Below are positions 41,100 through 51,654 of a stretch of 64,000 nt of DNA, one piece after another. The stretch comes from Ligula intestinalis (lineage: Eukaryota; Platyhelminthes; Cestoda; Diphyllobothriidea; Diphyllobothriidae), in assembly GCA_036362985.1 (NCBI GenBank), contig JAYGXS010000002.1, forward strand, positions 12,047,880 to 12,111,879. Direction: 5' to 3'. Below the pieces are notes generated by a model. It did not search any database and had not been told where the DNA came from. It saw only the letters and a program-made list of their open reading frames with translations. A program made the translations under genes and the position numbers. Within the stretch, counting starts at the first letter, position 1. Each line of letters begins with the position of its first letter.

Positions 41100-42105
41100 T
41101 CTGGTACTATGGGTTGTGAATGAACTTACAACCTTCTTGTCTAGAGCTTTATTATCATTGAAAATAAATTGAAAATTGGAACAAATTAAACATGAATTGG
41201 AGGGAAAATTCTTACCTAAGCAGTTCCAGAAACTGCAAGCCTGAGAGAAAGAACTGCTTGCTGGCATGCGCAGCATCGTGCCGATGAAACTGTACTGACA
41301 AACTTCCTACAGTGAATATTTACCGAAATCCCTTCCGACTCTAATGGAAAAAAAGTATTTTACGAAAATTGAAAGAGGAAATCGCTAAATTTTATCTACG
41401 GAGATAAGATTATCTGATTAAAAATCTGTTTTTAAAATTGTTGTATAGTGTCAGTTTCGCTGGGCAAGTACGCAGGCCATTTTGACGCAATTTAAATCAG
41501 GTGATTTCATTTGAATGCAAATGACCTTGAAACCGCAAATGCAGAGGGTAAACTACGCTTGCTAGCTTTTAACCACCCTACCGCGTGACCACAGGACACG
41601 CAGTTGTGTTGATTTAGCAATCGAAGTGCACTGTTATTTCCGTGTGACGGCACGAGTGGTGTGAACATATCATGGGATCGCATCTTAAGGAGTCACATTT
41701 GGAAAGTCCGTAGCCATAATGAACATCTGCGATCCATCGGTAAAAACCAGAGAAATAAAGGCCTGACTGAATTTGCTAAGCAGGATGTTATTCAAAAAAA
41801 ATCTTCGTTACCTCTAGGATTTCGGTTGGGGCCATTGTGATCGCAGGCAAGAATTATATCCAGTAAAAAAGGCAATTAAAGAAGTAGGCATTTTAACTTA
41901 CTGTTGATGCCTGCTGAAACCCAACCACAAATTGTTGAGAAATACGTAAAAATATCCTTTCTGTTACTTATTTTGCAGATAATAACGTCTTTAGTTGTTA
42001 CTCGGAAAATTTATTGCCATTTGATATTGTTATTTTAACCTCAACCATTGGATACACTGCCTTTCGGAACTTCAACATGACGTTCCCTTTTTAAAACGTT
42101 TCCTT
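41100..42105. other. Unassigned stretch
   Basis: No gene, RNA or shared repeat recognised. Confidence 0.45.
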
Positions 42106-42111
42106 TTATTC

Positions 42112-42213
42112 AGCTGGTTTGGCAGATTTAGTTGACCCGCCGAATGCCGCAAGTTTTTTTCACAATTGGATCAACTAAATTAACCAAATCTGCCAAACCA
42201 ACTGAATAATAAG
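42112..42213. mobile_element. Rearranged SINE family 1 tail forming a hairpin
   Basis: The SINE tail occurs twice in inverted order (CAGCTGGTTTGGCAGATTT and AAATCTGCCAAACCAACTG) around a short piece of the tRNA-like 3' end (CCCGCCGAATGCCGC). The 30-base arms would pair almost perfectly. Looks like a head-to-head SINE pair that lost its middle. Confidence 0.75.
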
Positions 42214-42224
42214 TTCAGCCTAGT

Positions 42225-42475
42225 AGTCATTCTGGTGGATTTTAGACGATTGCTTAGGAAATCCTGCTTGGGCAATCAACTTGCTGTCCCGTATTGGTGG
42301 CAAAGTTGGGCGGGTAATATCGATCTAAGTGTGATTAAACTCATGGCGTGAAGCGCGACATTCGTAGCTCAAGTAAGTAGAGCTTTGGCTTGCGTAAAAT
42401 GCCTCCCTCCTATGCGGGTTCGAATCCCGCCGAATGCCGCGAGTTTTTTCACAATTGGCTCAACTAAAAGTTTCG
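42225..42475 (+). mobile_element. tRNA-derived SINE, family 1, subfamily with 5' extension
   Basis: A 130-base leader (TAGTAGTCATTCTGGTGG, GGAAATCCTGCTTGGGCA, ATATCGATCTAAGTGTG) precedes the tRNA-like part: ACATTCGTAGCTCAAGTAAG (A box), GCGGGTTCGAATCCCGC (perfect T arm) and CGAATGCCGCG, which can pair with the start as an acceptor stem. Tail: TTTTTTCACAATTGGCTCAA. Because the same unit, with leader and tail, recurs, it is a SINE. Confidence 0.85.
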
Positions 42476-42479
42476 TTTT

Positions 42480-42990
42480 AGGTCACTAGGAATGTACTAA
42501 ATAGCGTCGCTAACCTTTTGCTGTAGAAATAAACAGTGAGGCAGCCTAATGGTGACAGGAGTTATTTTAATGGTGTAATTGCTCTATAGGCTTCCTTTTG
42601 CTGGCCCATAGGAGTTACTCTTGGTCTTTTTATATTCTTTTCACATGCTTTTCACCAATTTTTGCTTAGAGAGAGAGAGACAGATACGTTTTATTTTGGA
42701 AATATAATTCCTAAATTTTCAGCAAATATCGTCCTCCATTCAAAAAGAATAGAATTAGTCGCATACATTGAAAACACGGGATAGCAAAAGTAATCCATAA
42801 TCGCAAATAACTGCAAGTTTCGACTCTGTGGATAAATGGGCTAGGAAAAGTCGTCAAATAAAGGCCAAATTGGAATGTTTTTAAAACAACGCTAGCGTTG
42901 TGAACTCGTGCCCTCATTGCCTCATTGTACTTCAAATGAACAAAGAGGGATGAAAATCGATTTATGCTGGGCGAAGTAGGCCGCCAACCG
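42480..42990. other. Unassigned stretch
   Basis: A short GA repeat lies at about 42668-42681. The minus-strand frame 42711-43067 (118 residues) is phenylalanine-rich without any recognisable domain. Confidence 0.4.
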
Positions 42991-42995
42991 ACGCG

Positions 42996-43003
42996 TATAT
43001 AAG
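42996..43003 (+). promoter_or_regulatory. TATA-box-like sequence
   Basis: TATATAAG stands 37 bases before an ATG with a good context (AAAAATGG at 43040). The spacing would allow a start of transcription near 43025. There is no independent support for a promoter. Confidence 0.25.
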
Positions 43004-43039
43004 AAGACTTACATGCGAATAGAGGGCGGGGAGAGAAAA

Positions 43040-43252
43040 ATGGCGGCTCAAATTGAAATGTTCGCACAAGTACAACGATTTCAAACGAATTTTCTTCATT
43101 TCATACTGCGTACATGTCAGATATTTGAAACGCATTACCTGCTCTTTAATCAAGCATTAATCCTTTACCTACAAATTCCTTCACGCACTTCGGCTGGGAG
43201 AAGTTTGCAATTGGATGGCTCTACGATTCATCGCGTTCATGCTTTTCATTGA
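43040..43252 (+). CDS. Unassigned small open frame behind a TATA-like box
   Basis: A 71-codon frame beginning MAAQIEMFAQVQRF, preceded by GAGAGAAAA. No domain recognised. It could be a first exon or a chance frame. It is not related to the PLE fragment that follows on the other strand. Confidence 0.2.
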   Translation: MAAQIEMFAQVQRFQTNFLHFILRTCQIFETHYLLFNQALILYLQIPSRTSAGRSLQLDGSTIHRVHAFH

Positions 43253-43297
43253 CAAACGTTCGGGGGGTGGAGGGAATTAAGGTCAAAAGGTCAGTGT

Positions 43298-43957
43298 CTA
43301 GGCGCACCGGCGGCCAAGACAGGTTATACGGTGTGCGCGGTTGAATAAGGGACTTGTCCGTCCCCCGGGGTGACCAATTTCCGAGGCCAGTGATAAGCCG
43401 TGTGCGGTCGCGTTAGTGATTTTCGCCCATGGTAATTGCAGCGCCGTCACAAAGTTTTTTTTGAGCGCACAGCCCCGGTTTGCAACTGCTTCTGATGTAG
43501 CCAATAGACGCTGTCCAAGCAATTTTGAATAGCTCGAGGGCACCTTGTAGATCACTCGAAAAGTGCCTCTGGCATGCGCGTGATGGTTTGAGTCTACTAT
43601 ATGCGCTAAAATTGAACTGTTAATGGCCTTTACTTGGCCCTTCTCTAACCATGCCGGAAGGTGTTCGCGTACTCTTTTGGATAGATGCCGGCTCTTGCGA
43701 TCCATATATTCTGCCCAACAGGAGCAGGTGAATAAGTAGATGCACATAGAGGTGGTCTGGGCTGGCAGTTTATCCTTTTCCTCTCCGTTTAGGATGGACG
43801 TAGTTGAGAACGGTATATGGGCAATGGCTGTTGGAGAGGTTTTCGATACAGCTTGGCTCAGGCGCTTTCTAAGGGGTTCGCTTGGCGTGTCCCCTTTAAA
43901 CAGGACCCTGATGAAGATTCTTTTCTTCTGTAGGGTCGTAGGTTGTGCTTGTGCCTA
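43298..43957 (-). pseudogene. PLE linker and GIY-YIG nuclease fragment
   Basis: Minus strand, continuously open over about 220 codons: LFKGDTPSEPLRKRLSQAV, then KLPAQTTSMCIYLFTCSC, the GIY-YIG core (Y-M-D in place of Y-I-G), RVREHLPAWLEKGQ, SSILAHIVDSNHH and LLGQRLLATSEAVA. It follows the same order as residues 140-310 of the 24.9-kb PLE frame. A G-rich tract at 43260-43275 (C-rich on the coding strand) is the expected 3' UTR. Reverse transcriptase part absent. It belongs to the Penelope/Poseidon-like group, not the Neptune-like one. Confidence 0.9.
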
Positions 43958-44055
43958 GATCACTACAATCAGCAGGTCAAAATCCCCAGGTCGAAATCAC
44001 CAGGTTGAAGGTTAACAGGCAAGAGTCACCAGAATGAGAGGTTTATTGTATACAG

Positions 44056-44150
44056 TAGTCGCCGGTTATTAAACCTACCTGGGGCCCGGACCAAATTGTG
44101 CTTAATAAGCGGCTGGGCTTATTAGCCATGGGCTTAATAACCGGCGACTA
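44056..44150. mobile_element. 95-base MITE with 17-base perfect terminal inverted repeats
   Basis: TAGTCGCCGGTTATTAA and TTAATAACCGGCGACTA are exact reverse complements. The inside is itself partly complementary (GCTTAATAAGC and GGCTTATTAG), so the whole unit folds. Flanks read CAG and AAG; if TA bases belong to the ends, a TA duplication is possible. No transposase relative seen. Confidence 0.8.
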
Positions 44151-44154
44151 AAGT

Positions 44155-44715
44155 ACAGAACTCCCAGTTGCAGTCTCATGTGGCAGTGGCCACTGGCGAA
44201 GCCAGGGCTGGTCCTGACTGCGTCCAGCCAGGCCTGAGAGAGGAGACTGTCTGTTGTGTGGGGTGAGGACAGTTGCTTTAGTAGGATTGTGAAGCAAGTT
44301 CAAGTGGTCTGTGAGTGGTGCGTTGCAATTGCCCGATGAATGTTGCCTGCAAAGGCCCCCTTCTGCGTTGGCCAGAAGTGTCGCGTTAATTGACTCTTAG
44401 GAAGGTGCGCTTATTAAGCTGAGGTCAACTGTCCGGACTGCAGGAACGCCGAAAGGCGGGGGACGTTGACGCAGCTGTTATCGGTTAGCCAGAAGCAGCT
44501 GCGAGGTCAGGCCTCGGGGCCGGGGGTTTAGTGGCCCTAGCAGCCACTTGGAACCCAAGATCTAACGGATGACGCCTTTAACCTGCGCGCCTAATGCGGT
44601 CAGGCGCTACTTGCCAGCACCCCCTGTCCATTCTCGCTCAATCGTCTGAGCCACTTACGGACACACCCAGTTTCGCCTTGCCAGCCTTGCACTGTGCAAC
44701 CAATTACCACCAGTC
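44155..44715. other. Unassigned GC-richer stretch
   Basis: Some words (CTGACTGCGTCCAGCCAGG) recall LTR middles, but no ordered match. No open frame of note. Confidence 0.35.
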
Positions 44716-44719
44716 TACC

Positions 44720-44985
44720 GAGAGAAAGCGAGTATTTGGCGGCCACCCGAGATGACTGTGGTCAGAGGACACTTGGAATTGCGCGTCGCGCGTCGCGGTC
44801 GCGGCGACATTGGACTCAAGGTCGGACGCCTTGCAAGGCCAATTGGAAAATTTCCCCAACTCTGTAAACAATATAATGTTCCGTCTACTCTGCCTTCCCA
44901 AGACTTCTACTATATCTTGAAGAACCAGGGTCTGGAAGATTGTAGGTGTTAGGGTTACCATCTTAGCCTTGACACCTATAGGGGA
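44720..44985 (+). repeat. LTR 3' part
   Basis: CGAGATGACTGTGGTCAGAG leads to GTAAACAATATAATGTTCC, CTCTGCCTTCCCAAGACTTC, CAGGGTCTGGAAGATTGTAG and CATCTTAGCCTTGACACC, the 3' order of the family. The start is not recognisable. Confidence 0.7.
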
Positions 44986-44989
44986 GAGC

Positions 44990-46875
44990 ATTAAAACAGT
45001 TGTTTGTGACGACACGACTATGAGGCAGCGAGCCTTGAAGAACGAAGGGTAGGGGGGAGAATTATGGCACTCCGCCACACTTCTCTGCTGTTAGCACCGA
45101 TGGCTTTCGCGGTCTTTAGCCATGTTCTTGGCAATAAATCAATTAGGATACCCAGTTCATCGAAAAATGCTTGCTACAATTTTAAGATCTTCTTTGATGC
45201 TATCGATCGAGCAAATCCTTCTAGCTCTTTGTGCCAAACATCTTACTCAATAACATTTAAGGTTTAACTGTACGAAACTAGCAAAATGGGTACATTGGCC
45301 GGACCATATCTTCTTACGATAGACCCTACGTTGAAAACTCCAGTCCGGCCTTTTGCTCAAAAGTACATCGAGAAATGGGAGTGACCCAGGCTGTTCTTCT
45401 TCACGTGTAACTTTTATGGAAAATTGTGTATGATGTACGGTGTGCAGTACAGCTGTAATGTTGGTTTGTTCGGATGCAACCGCGAATATATCGTCTGTAG
45501 TACGTCAGATTACCTTTATCTGGCAAAGGTCTGGTGAGAATGTGTCGAAAACAAACGTATGTTGGACAATTTATCTTCTGACATGACAAAAGTGCAGAAT
45601 ATCTGAGACTGTCTTAGGATTTCGGCCAGCCACTATACCTTGAACCTGCTTATCGCCTGTCATATGGAGCGCGCTCGACATGTCTGATGACCTCGGGCCT
45701 ATTTAACAATGCAAATTGCTGAAAGTTCTCAGTTTGTCCTTGGGGAAATATGTGTGCAGCGTCCGTGTGGACGTGGCCGCTTGGTCTGTTTATGCAAAAA
45801 ACGCAACCTAGCACATGCGTACAAAAAGAATTCCTGGCGAAAAAAGATACGTCTGAGCCAACAAAAAAGAAGTTTGTAGAAAATGCTGCAATTGGGCGGA
45901 TTCACTAGATGATTTTCCTTGAAGTAAACCGCGGGTGCGTTCGCAGTCGGACAGAAAGTTTTCCAAAGTTTCTCTCTAAAGACGTCTATCATAGTGGACT
46001 CTTCAGTTTTATTCTGGAAATGTTTCCAGCATTTATAACATGCCAAACAGCGGTCTGTTGAACAGCGAAACACAACTCAAGAAAAGCACACACAGGGCCT
46101 CCATCAGTATGTGAACTTTGCAGATGTTAGAGATAAATTTTAGCGACACATGGGTGGACACTTGTTTTCAGCGGCGTCGAAGTGAAAATTGTGTGCGACT
46201 GTCGCTAAACGGCCATCCGCGTCATGCCAACCACTGGACCAAATCGTATCGTCAATCTGCGGCTTGACAGTGCTGTTTGCAACGTGCACTAGAGGGTGAG
46301 GTCGACCAGGTCATGGTTGGCACCAAATTGTGCTATTGTAAATAAACAGACGCGCTGTGAAATGCTCAAACTGCGCTAGGAGTCATGGCTTGGAGTGTGG
46401 CCAAATGGCTGCGATGATTCCTGCTCGACATGGTTATCATTCAGACACTCCGAGACCTCTTCCTACACTAGGCTACCTTTCGGTTCGATAGACCCCGTTT
46501 TTTCCTTATCAGCTCGAACACATTAGACGGCTACACGCAAAATATGTAAGGTAAACTCTATACTATTTAAAAAACCTAAATTACACGCGTTACTGTTCGC
46601 AGACAAGGAAGTCATCAAGGACTCCAATCATCTGAGTGCCTGATACAATACTACTTGAAACCGAATTTAAACCACCGAACAGGTTCTGCGCGGATTCGAG
46701 ACAAAAAAACGAGCAACCTATGGTTTTATGCTCCCTTGACATGTTTATGCGGAAACTGGCGAACTAAATCACCGCAATGAGTACACCAAAACTCAAGGAA
46801 ATGGTGCATATGTGGTTAGACCACTTTGTCCCGATAGTTTGCATATAAAATGCTACGAAAATATTATTGCGAAAT
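44990..46875. other. Unassigned stretch
   Basis: No recognised gene or shared repeat. TTTAGCGAC (46139) and GTCGCTAAA (46201) form a short inverted pair. The frames at 45064-45267 and 45729-46073 have no recognisable features. Confidence 0.45.
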
Positions 46876-46879
46876 TTTG

Positions 46880-47100
46880 ACAGATTTTGTTGATTTAGTT
46901 GATCCAATTGTGAAAAAACTAGCGGCATTTGGCGGGATTCGAACCCGCATACGACGGAAGGCCTTCTACGCAAGCCAATGCTCTACCTACTTGAGCTACG
47001 AATGTCGCGCTTCACACCGTGAGTTTACTCACACTTGGATCGATATTACCTGCTCAACTCTGGCCCTCGTATGGAATCCACCAATACGGAACAGCGAGTT
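46880..47100 (-). mobile_element. tRNA-derived SINE, family 1, minus copy of a head-to-head pair
   Basis: On the minus strand: ACATTCGTAGCTCAAGTAGG, GCATTGGCTTGCGTAGAAGG, GCGGGTTCGAATCCCGCC and AATGCCGCTAGTTTTTTC. The leader (GGTGGATTCCATACGAGGGC, ATATCGATCCAAGTGTG) runs to the centre near 47100. Confidence 0.88.
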
Positions 47101-47310
47101 TACTGCCCAAGCAGGATTTCCTTAGCAATCATCTAGAATCCACCAGAATGACTACTAGTCGATCCAAGTGTGATTAAACTCGCGGTGTGAAGCGTGCCAT
47201 ATGTAGCTGAAATAAGTAGAGCGTTGGCTCGCGAAGAAGGCCGTCCCTCCTATGCGGGTTCGAATCCCGCCGAATGCCGCGAGTTTTCTCACAATAGAGT
47301 CAACTAAATA
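47101..47310 (+). mobile_element. tRNA-derived SINE, family 1, plus copy of a head-to-head pair
   Basis: Leader GATCCAAGTGTGATTAAAC and GCGGTGTGAAGCGTGCC, A-box region TGTAGCTGAAATAAGTAGAG, T arm GCGGGTTCGAATCCCGCC and tail GAGTTTTCTCACAATAGAG. With the previous entry it forms a palindrome of about 420 bases. Confidence 0.88.
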
Positions 47311-47311
47311 A

Positions 47312-47455
47312 CGAAAATGGTTACAACCCGAAGTCTTGGTGTATACAGGAATAAAGTCTTAGAGATGTTGTCAGTGCACTCAAACACTAGGGGCAGTCGA
47401 GGAAAGTGGAGACTATAATGTTCAAGGTCACGAATAGTCCGGGACCTCGCCTCAC
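47312..47455 (+). repeat. Dispersed repeat Z, copy 1
   Basis: GTTACAACC, GTTGTCAGTGCACTCAAAC and AATAGTCCGGGACC occur in the same order and strand at 51052-51190. Class unknown. Confidence 0.55.
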
Positions 47456-47459
47456 ATAT

Positions 47460-48380
47460 TTCGAAAACTATCTGACCTGTAGGTCCGATGGCAGTATCGT
47501 GAGGAGAACAAACAACAGAAATCGAGCAACATTGACAAGTGCGTTCAGAAGTGCGTCGCAAAATACCACAAATGTCCTTATTTAAGAAGCATTTTGCTCC
47601 TAAAATTTTCAGATTATGAATTAAGATTAGTATTTCGTTTCCAACTTACTCGAGCTTATTTTTCAGAGAAATTTGGAAACAAATAACGGATGCTGAGGCA
47701 ATAGATGAGCTTTTACTGCCCCACCATGCGTGAGGGACAGAAAGATTCCGATAGATATTTTAGGACAGAAGTAGTTCTCTCACACTGGAGTCTGTGAAAG
47801 TGCCAAAAGACAGGCCCCTCAGAGTCACGTGTAACTAGGCCAAAGGAAAAACATGTTACAATCGGGCAAGTGAACTGTAGTCGCGCTGAAAATACACTGT
47901 TCTGTGACCTGCAACTACTGGGGTCATGGAGGCTTCACGGTTTTAGGCGCAGTCGCCCAGACTCTCGCCGATTACTTTCATGAAACGAACGCATCAATGC
48001 AAAGAGAGCGAGAAGATCCAATGATGCAAATTTGAGAAAGCAGACACTGGATTAGTTTTTAAGAAAAACATAGCGTACATAATCGACCCAAAGTGAAAAA
48101 GTTCTTTTTAGTTGCTGGCGGCTTCGTTGAAGCTGTTGTTCAGTAATATCGGTCGCATAAGTGTAGTTTTTGCTAACCTGATCATTACTTTTGAAAATGA
48201 AAAGGCATCCCTTCTTCAAGTAGGGAATTTAGAGAAACCATAATGTTCGACACAAATAAGCACGAGAAACGGTACTTTTGGGCGTGTTTTATATAAAAGG
48301 TATTGGAATTTATAAGCGCACTGAATACCAGAGGCGAAAATGCATGCTAATTAATTAGAAATTATGTACAGAGCGCAGTC
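47460..48380. other. Unassigned stretch
   Basis: No gene or shared repeat recognised. Confidence 0.4.
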
Positions 48381-48384
48381 TGCG

Positions 48385-48645
48385 CAGACGGCTGGAAATA
48401 TGCTCATCCGAAAGCCGGCATCCTGACTTGACTGAAATATCTCGGGACCATGCTGTACAGAAACTGATATTTGTGCATGTTTTCTGTAAAATGCGTTTAA
48501 ATTTAAAGGGGTGTCGAAAGTCTATGAAACAAATGCATGTTACTTAAATAGTCCTTGCTTACAGGGTGCAGATTCGGCGGGCTGAAAAGCAGCTCATCCT
48601 GAAGCCGGCATCCTGACCTGACTTAACTGTCTTGGGATTAAACTA
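48385..48645 (+). repeat. Two direct units related to the foldback arms
   Basis: GCTCATCCGAAAGCCGGCATCCTGAC (shortened here: AAAGCCGGCATCCTGAC, 48411) and GAAGCCGGCATCCTGACC (48601) head two similar segments. The same GCCGGCATCCTG block is in the right arm of the foldback at 11521. Probably two eroded arm fragments. Confidence 0.5.
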
Positions 48646-48775
48646 CAAGCTGGTTAATTTTACAATCCTACTTAAGTACTCGTTGCGAAACGAAAACAAA
48701 GTTCAGAATCGTTCGCACCATCGCCAAAGAAGAAGAAGGTAGGAGGACAAAGACCTAATTATATTGAGACCGATG

Positions 48776-48805
48776 TTTCGGATGCTTGCTCGGTTCCATC
48801 GTCAG
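48776..48805 (-). ncRNA. PLE 3' RNA-like module
   Basis: Minus strand CTGACGATGGAACCGAG then CATCC and GAAAC: the catalytic-core words of a hammerhead around a weak hairpin, just 3' of a PLE coding remnant. Stem III and the cleavage dinucleotide are not convincing, so it may be a relic. Confidence 0.35.
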
Positions 48806-48810
48806 GGTAA

Positions 48811-49715
48811 CTAGGTGGTTATCTCTGTCTGCCAGGACTGTTTCAGCCTTGCCGCATGCCTGGTATTATATCCGTGCTCGACGCACGAACTTTGACCTGC
48901 CTGTTCACTGCTGACTGACCGTGAGTTTGATCGCTGGTGGGTTCGTGTGACCTTTGCCCCTTTGCGGCTGTCGTAAGTCAGCGTACTGACCGGCCTGCCC
49001 CTCGTCGATCGACATACTAAGCAGTTGTTGCTGCCTCCGTGGGCTGATGGCAATATCATGGGATCGCCGGTGACGATGGTCACGTGGCTCCTGGCCGGCT
49101 CCTTCCAATTTTTCTCTGACGCGAGTTGTATTCCACTTTTGAATTTGCTTTGCCTTCCTATTGGCCTTGTTTGAACTGACTCGAGCCATGTGCGCAACGC
49201 CCGATAGGCATGATGAAGGCCTATGGCTCTGTCAAGTATGCCAGTCGAAAACCGACTTTCCAGCATGAATCTGGCCATCTTGTCATTGGCGAAAACGTGA
49301 TTCTTCTGCTGTGCGTAGTCATAAACCATAGACAGCTTATTCTTGCGGCTGATTGCCTGTTGATGTTCGTGAAACCTTAGGCGTCTGCCCATTTCACCAA
49401 CATACCTTTCATCATAGTTTTGGGCATGGTATGCTGTAAACCACAGCCGAGTGTTCTGTCAATGGTAGTGGATCTTTGGGCCTCGTGATCTGTTGTCTGA
49501 TGGTTGACTCCGGCTTATCAGCCACACCGATCCCGAATGGTTTCAGGATTCTTGCAGTCGCCTCTATTACGTTCTTCACATAAGGGATTGCGAGCCAGAA
49601 CTTAAGGTGCTCTACTTTCGACCGCTCAAGGTGGGGCTTCTTAAGACACTTGCGTACGAAGGACTTTGGATAACCGTTGGTTTGAAATAGGGCATGCAGT
49701 TTGTCTTAACGCGTT
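48811..49715 (-). pseudogene. Neptune-like PLE: linker, GIY-YIG nuclease and C-terminus
   Basis: The longest Neptune-like remnant. An open upstream frame (about 49415-49710) reads ALFQTNGYPKSFVRKCLKK, KPFGIGVADKPESTIRQQ and AVVYSIPCP, the first half of the nuclease. A one-base frameshift near 49410 leads into YDERYVGEMGRRLRFHEHQ (GIY-YIG second box YVG and conserved R/H region) and the 193-residue frame 48811-49392 with FSTGILDRAIGLHHAYRAL, a NNCLVCRS cysteine pair and a GYNTRHAARLKQS tail. Reverse transcriptase is lost. Apart from the frameshift this copy is relatively well preserved, suggesting it is younger than its relatives. Confidence 0.9.
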
Positions 49716-49719
49716 AAAA

Positions 49720-49955
49720 TTTCGGTTAGAATTTCATGCTATGGCTGCTAAGGTTTTTCGCTGTGATGGCCTGACAATCCTCTAATACACAGAAGGTTGA
49801 TCCCTCTATGTGACGATGCAGCGAACTCACTGGATAGGAATAAAAACTGAAGCTATTGCTAGGGGTGAGCTGTGAGAATTGGCAGGCAGGAACCAGTTGT
49901 CATGCAAACACTTACTGTGTAGCTAAACAGTGCTTCAAGAAAAAAAAGCGTTTTC
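49720..49955. other. Unassigned stretch
   Basis: No frame or repeat recognised. Confidence 0.4.
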
Positions 49956-49959
49956 AAGG

Positions 49960-50100
49960 GAAATTAACGCAGTACATAACAATTAAAATTTGAATAGGTA
50001 GAAAAATCAATAACTATCTAACACGGGTGCTGATTGGACAACGCAAACTATGTCAGTTTGCGCATGTAGGCCATGTCAGCGTTTTGGTTGAGCGACTGTC
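49960..50100 (-). repeat. PLE 3' UTR fragment
   Basis: AAAAATCAATAACTATCTAAC and TATGTCAGTTTGCGCATGTAGG match the 3' UTR edge of the fragments at 18.9 and 39.3 kb. No coding part. Confidence 0.5.
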
Positions 50101-50194
50101 GCCAGTTGGTAGGGGCAAAATCATATTGCCACCTGGTGTCGGTTTAGGCCATGGAAGTGAAAGAGCTTGTGTCAGAGTCTTCTGACAACACAGC

Positions 50195-50310
50195 AAACGT
50201 TTGGTCTGATGAAGAGTTGCTGAAAACAATTGTTTGCCATAAACTGACTTCTAATATTAACCATGGGAATATTTGCGGAACAAAAAAAGCGATTAATCAT
50301 GTCAATTAAT
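50195..50310 (+). repeat. Dispersed repeat with CTGATGAAGAGTTGCT, copy 1
   Basis: GGTCTGATGAAGAGTTGCTG, TTGTTTGCCA and ATGGGAATATTTGCGGAAC recur at 53108-53185. The CTGATGA...AAAAC words suggest another PLE terminus. Confidence 0.5.
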
Positions 50311-50314
50311 TTGC

Positions 50315-51050
50315 TCTACTGATAAGCTTAGCTGCAATAATTCAGAGGTACAACACGAGTCCCTAATTACGAGAGCCTATGCAAATGTTTAGACGAGGTG
50401 ATCCTCTTAATTCCAGTAGGTCACTTCGATAGAATGTTGCAGCTCTTAGAAAACATAGGTAGTACCACGTTGCTGATGCAGTATATATTTAAGCTGGCTG
50501 GTGATGGTGGTGAGTAGATACCAACAGCTCTTTGCATTCAACCTCAAGTTAATTTACTTTTGTCATTTACTCTTTACTAGGTTATTAGAGAACCGAATCG
50601 GTGTTGGAAGGTTTAAAGTCTTGGGCGGGATTGCCGCAGCAATTCACTCATTTCAACGTCGTGTATCACTTTTTCATCAGGACCGAAAAAACTTAGAAAT
50701 AAAGTGAATTTACACTAAATAATAATGTATAAATGCCACTGATTAGGATAAGCATTCACCAATCGGGACCTCGTCAGGCACAATCAAGGCCGACACTATT
50801 AAGGTTTGACTGCCGCATCTCTACATATACAAATATACCGTTATTTATGCAGTAGCTGTCATTGTATATTTTAAAAGTTAGCCAACTCGTTTGGGGTGAG
50901 TGCTCGACTCCAATATTTTTATTTGTCAATTATTAATTAACTGTTTCTCTGTGGCTGGAACACTTGGACTCGAAGAAAGTATAGCCCGTAACTAAAAGTC
51001 AGATATAAAAATGCCCAAAAACAACAAGAGTTCAAATGCATGTCAAATAG
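50315..51050. other. Unassigned stretch
   Basis: No recognised gene or shared repeat. Confidence 0.4.
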
Positions 51051-51051
51051 T

Positions 51052-51190
51052 ACGAAAATAATTACAACCTACATTCTTGCTGTACACGGGGGTAAAATCC
51101 TAGCGGTGTTGTCAGTGCATTCAAACAATAAGGACAGTAAAGGAAATTGGAGGCGAGAATATCACAAATAGTCCGGAACCCGGTAATTTC
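51052..51190 (+). repeat. Dispersed repeat Z, copy 2
   Basis: Direct, diverged copy of 47312-47455, about 70 per cent alike by eye. Confidence 0.5.
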
Positions 51191-51344
51191 AACCCTTCCG
51201 TTAACTGAGTGCAAGGCCACTTGTAGTGCGTAATGAGCTGTTTCTATATCCCCACGTCTGGCCTATAATCGCACTAAACAGTTTTCCTTGTAGACTGGTG
51301 AATCAGTTGTGTCTTTTTTCGTTATGCAATATAGTGCTCCCTTC

Positions 51345-51650
51345 CCCTACATATGTTGCTTGTTTTGTTGACGGTTAATTGGCCCCTTTCCCTGTAAATG
51401 TCGCTTGCTTTCGTTGTCGGATAATTGGTCCCTTCCGCCTATAAATATTGCTTGCTTTCGTTGAGAGGTAACTCTGACGATGGACTCCCGCAAGAGTTCG
51501 AAAGCCCAAACAAATAAAACTACGATTCCAGTGCTCGAAACTACTTCTTTTCCATCTATGCACATACCTGGGATGTGAACCTTTGCCTCAATTCGTGGAA
51601 TATAGTATCCATAATTTTGCGATTCTCATCAATACGGCAGCTGTCAACTT
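51345..51650 (+). mobile_element. PLE 3' region with well-formed hairpin module
   Basis: Matches the 3' regions at 12240-12370 and, inverted, 40785-40930. The module is CTGACGA (51474-51480), the hairpin GGACTC-CCGCAA-GAGTTC (six pairs, one G-U), then GAAAGC (51500). TTGCTTGCTTTCGTTG words are repeated three times upstream (51355-51460), forming a short imperfect tandem repeat. Confidence 0.6.
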
Positions 51651-51654
51651 GACC

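Noticed and set aside
42711..43067. 118-residue minus-strand frame
   Set aside because: Phenylalanine-rich chance-like composition; overlaps the TATA-like region on the other strand and has no domain.
45729..46073. 114-residue minus-strand frame
   Set aside because: No recognisable domain, splice signal or conservation within the window.
46905..47010. Possible tRNA gene on the minus strand
   Set aside because: Although the T arm is perfect, the same unit with leader and tail recurs several times, which identifies a SINE.
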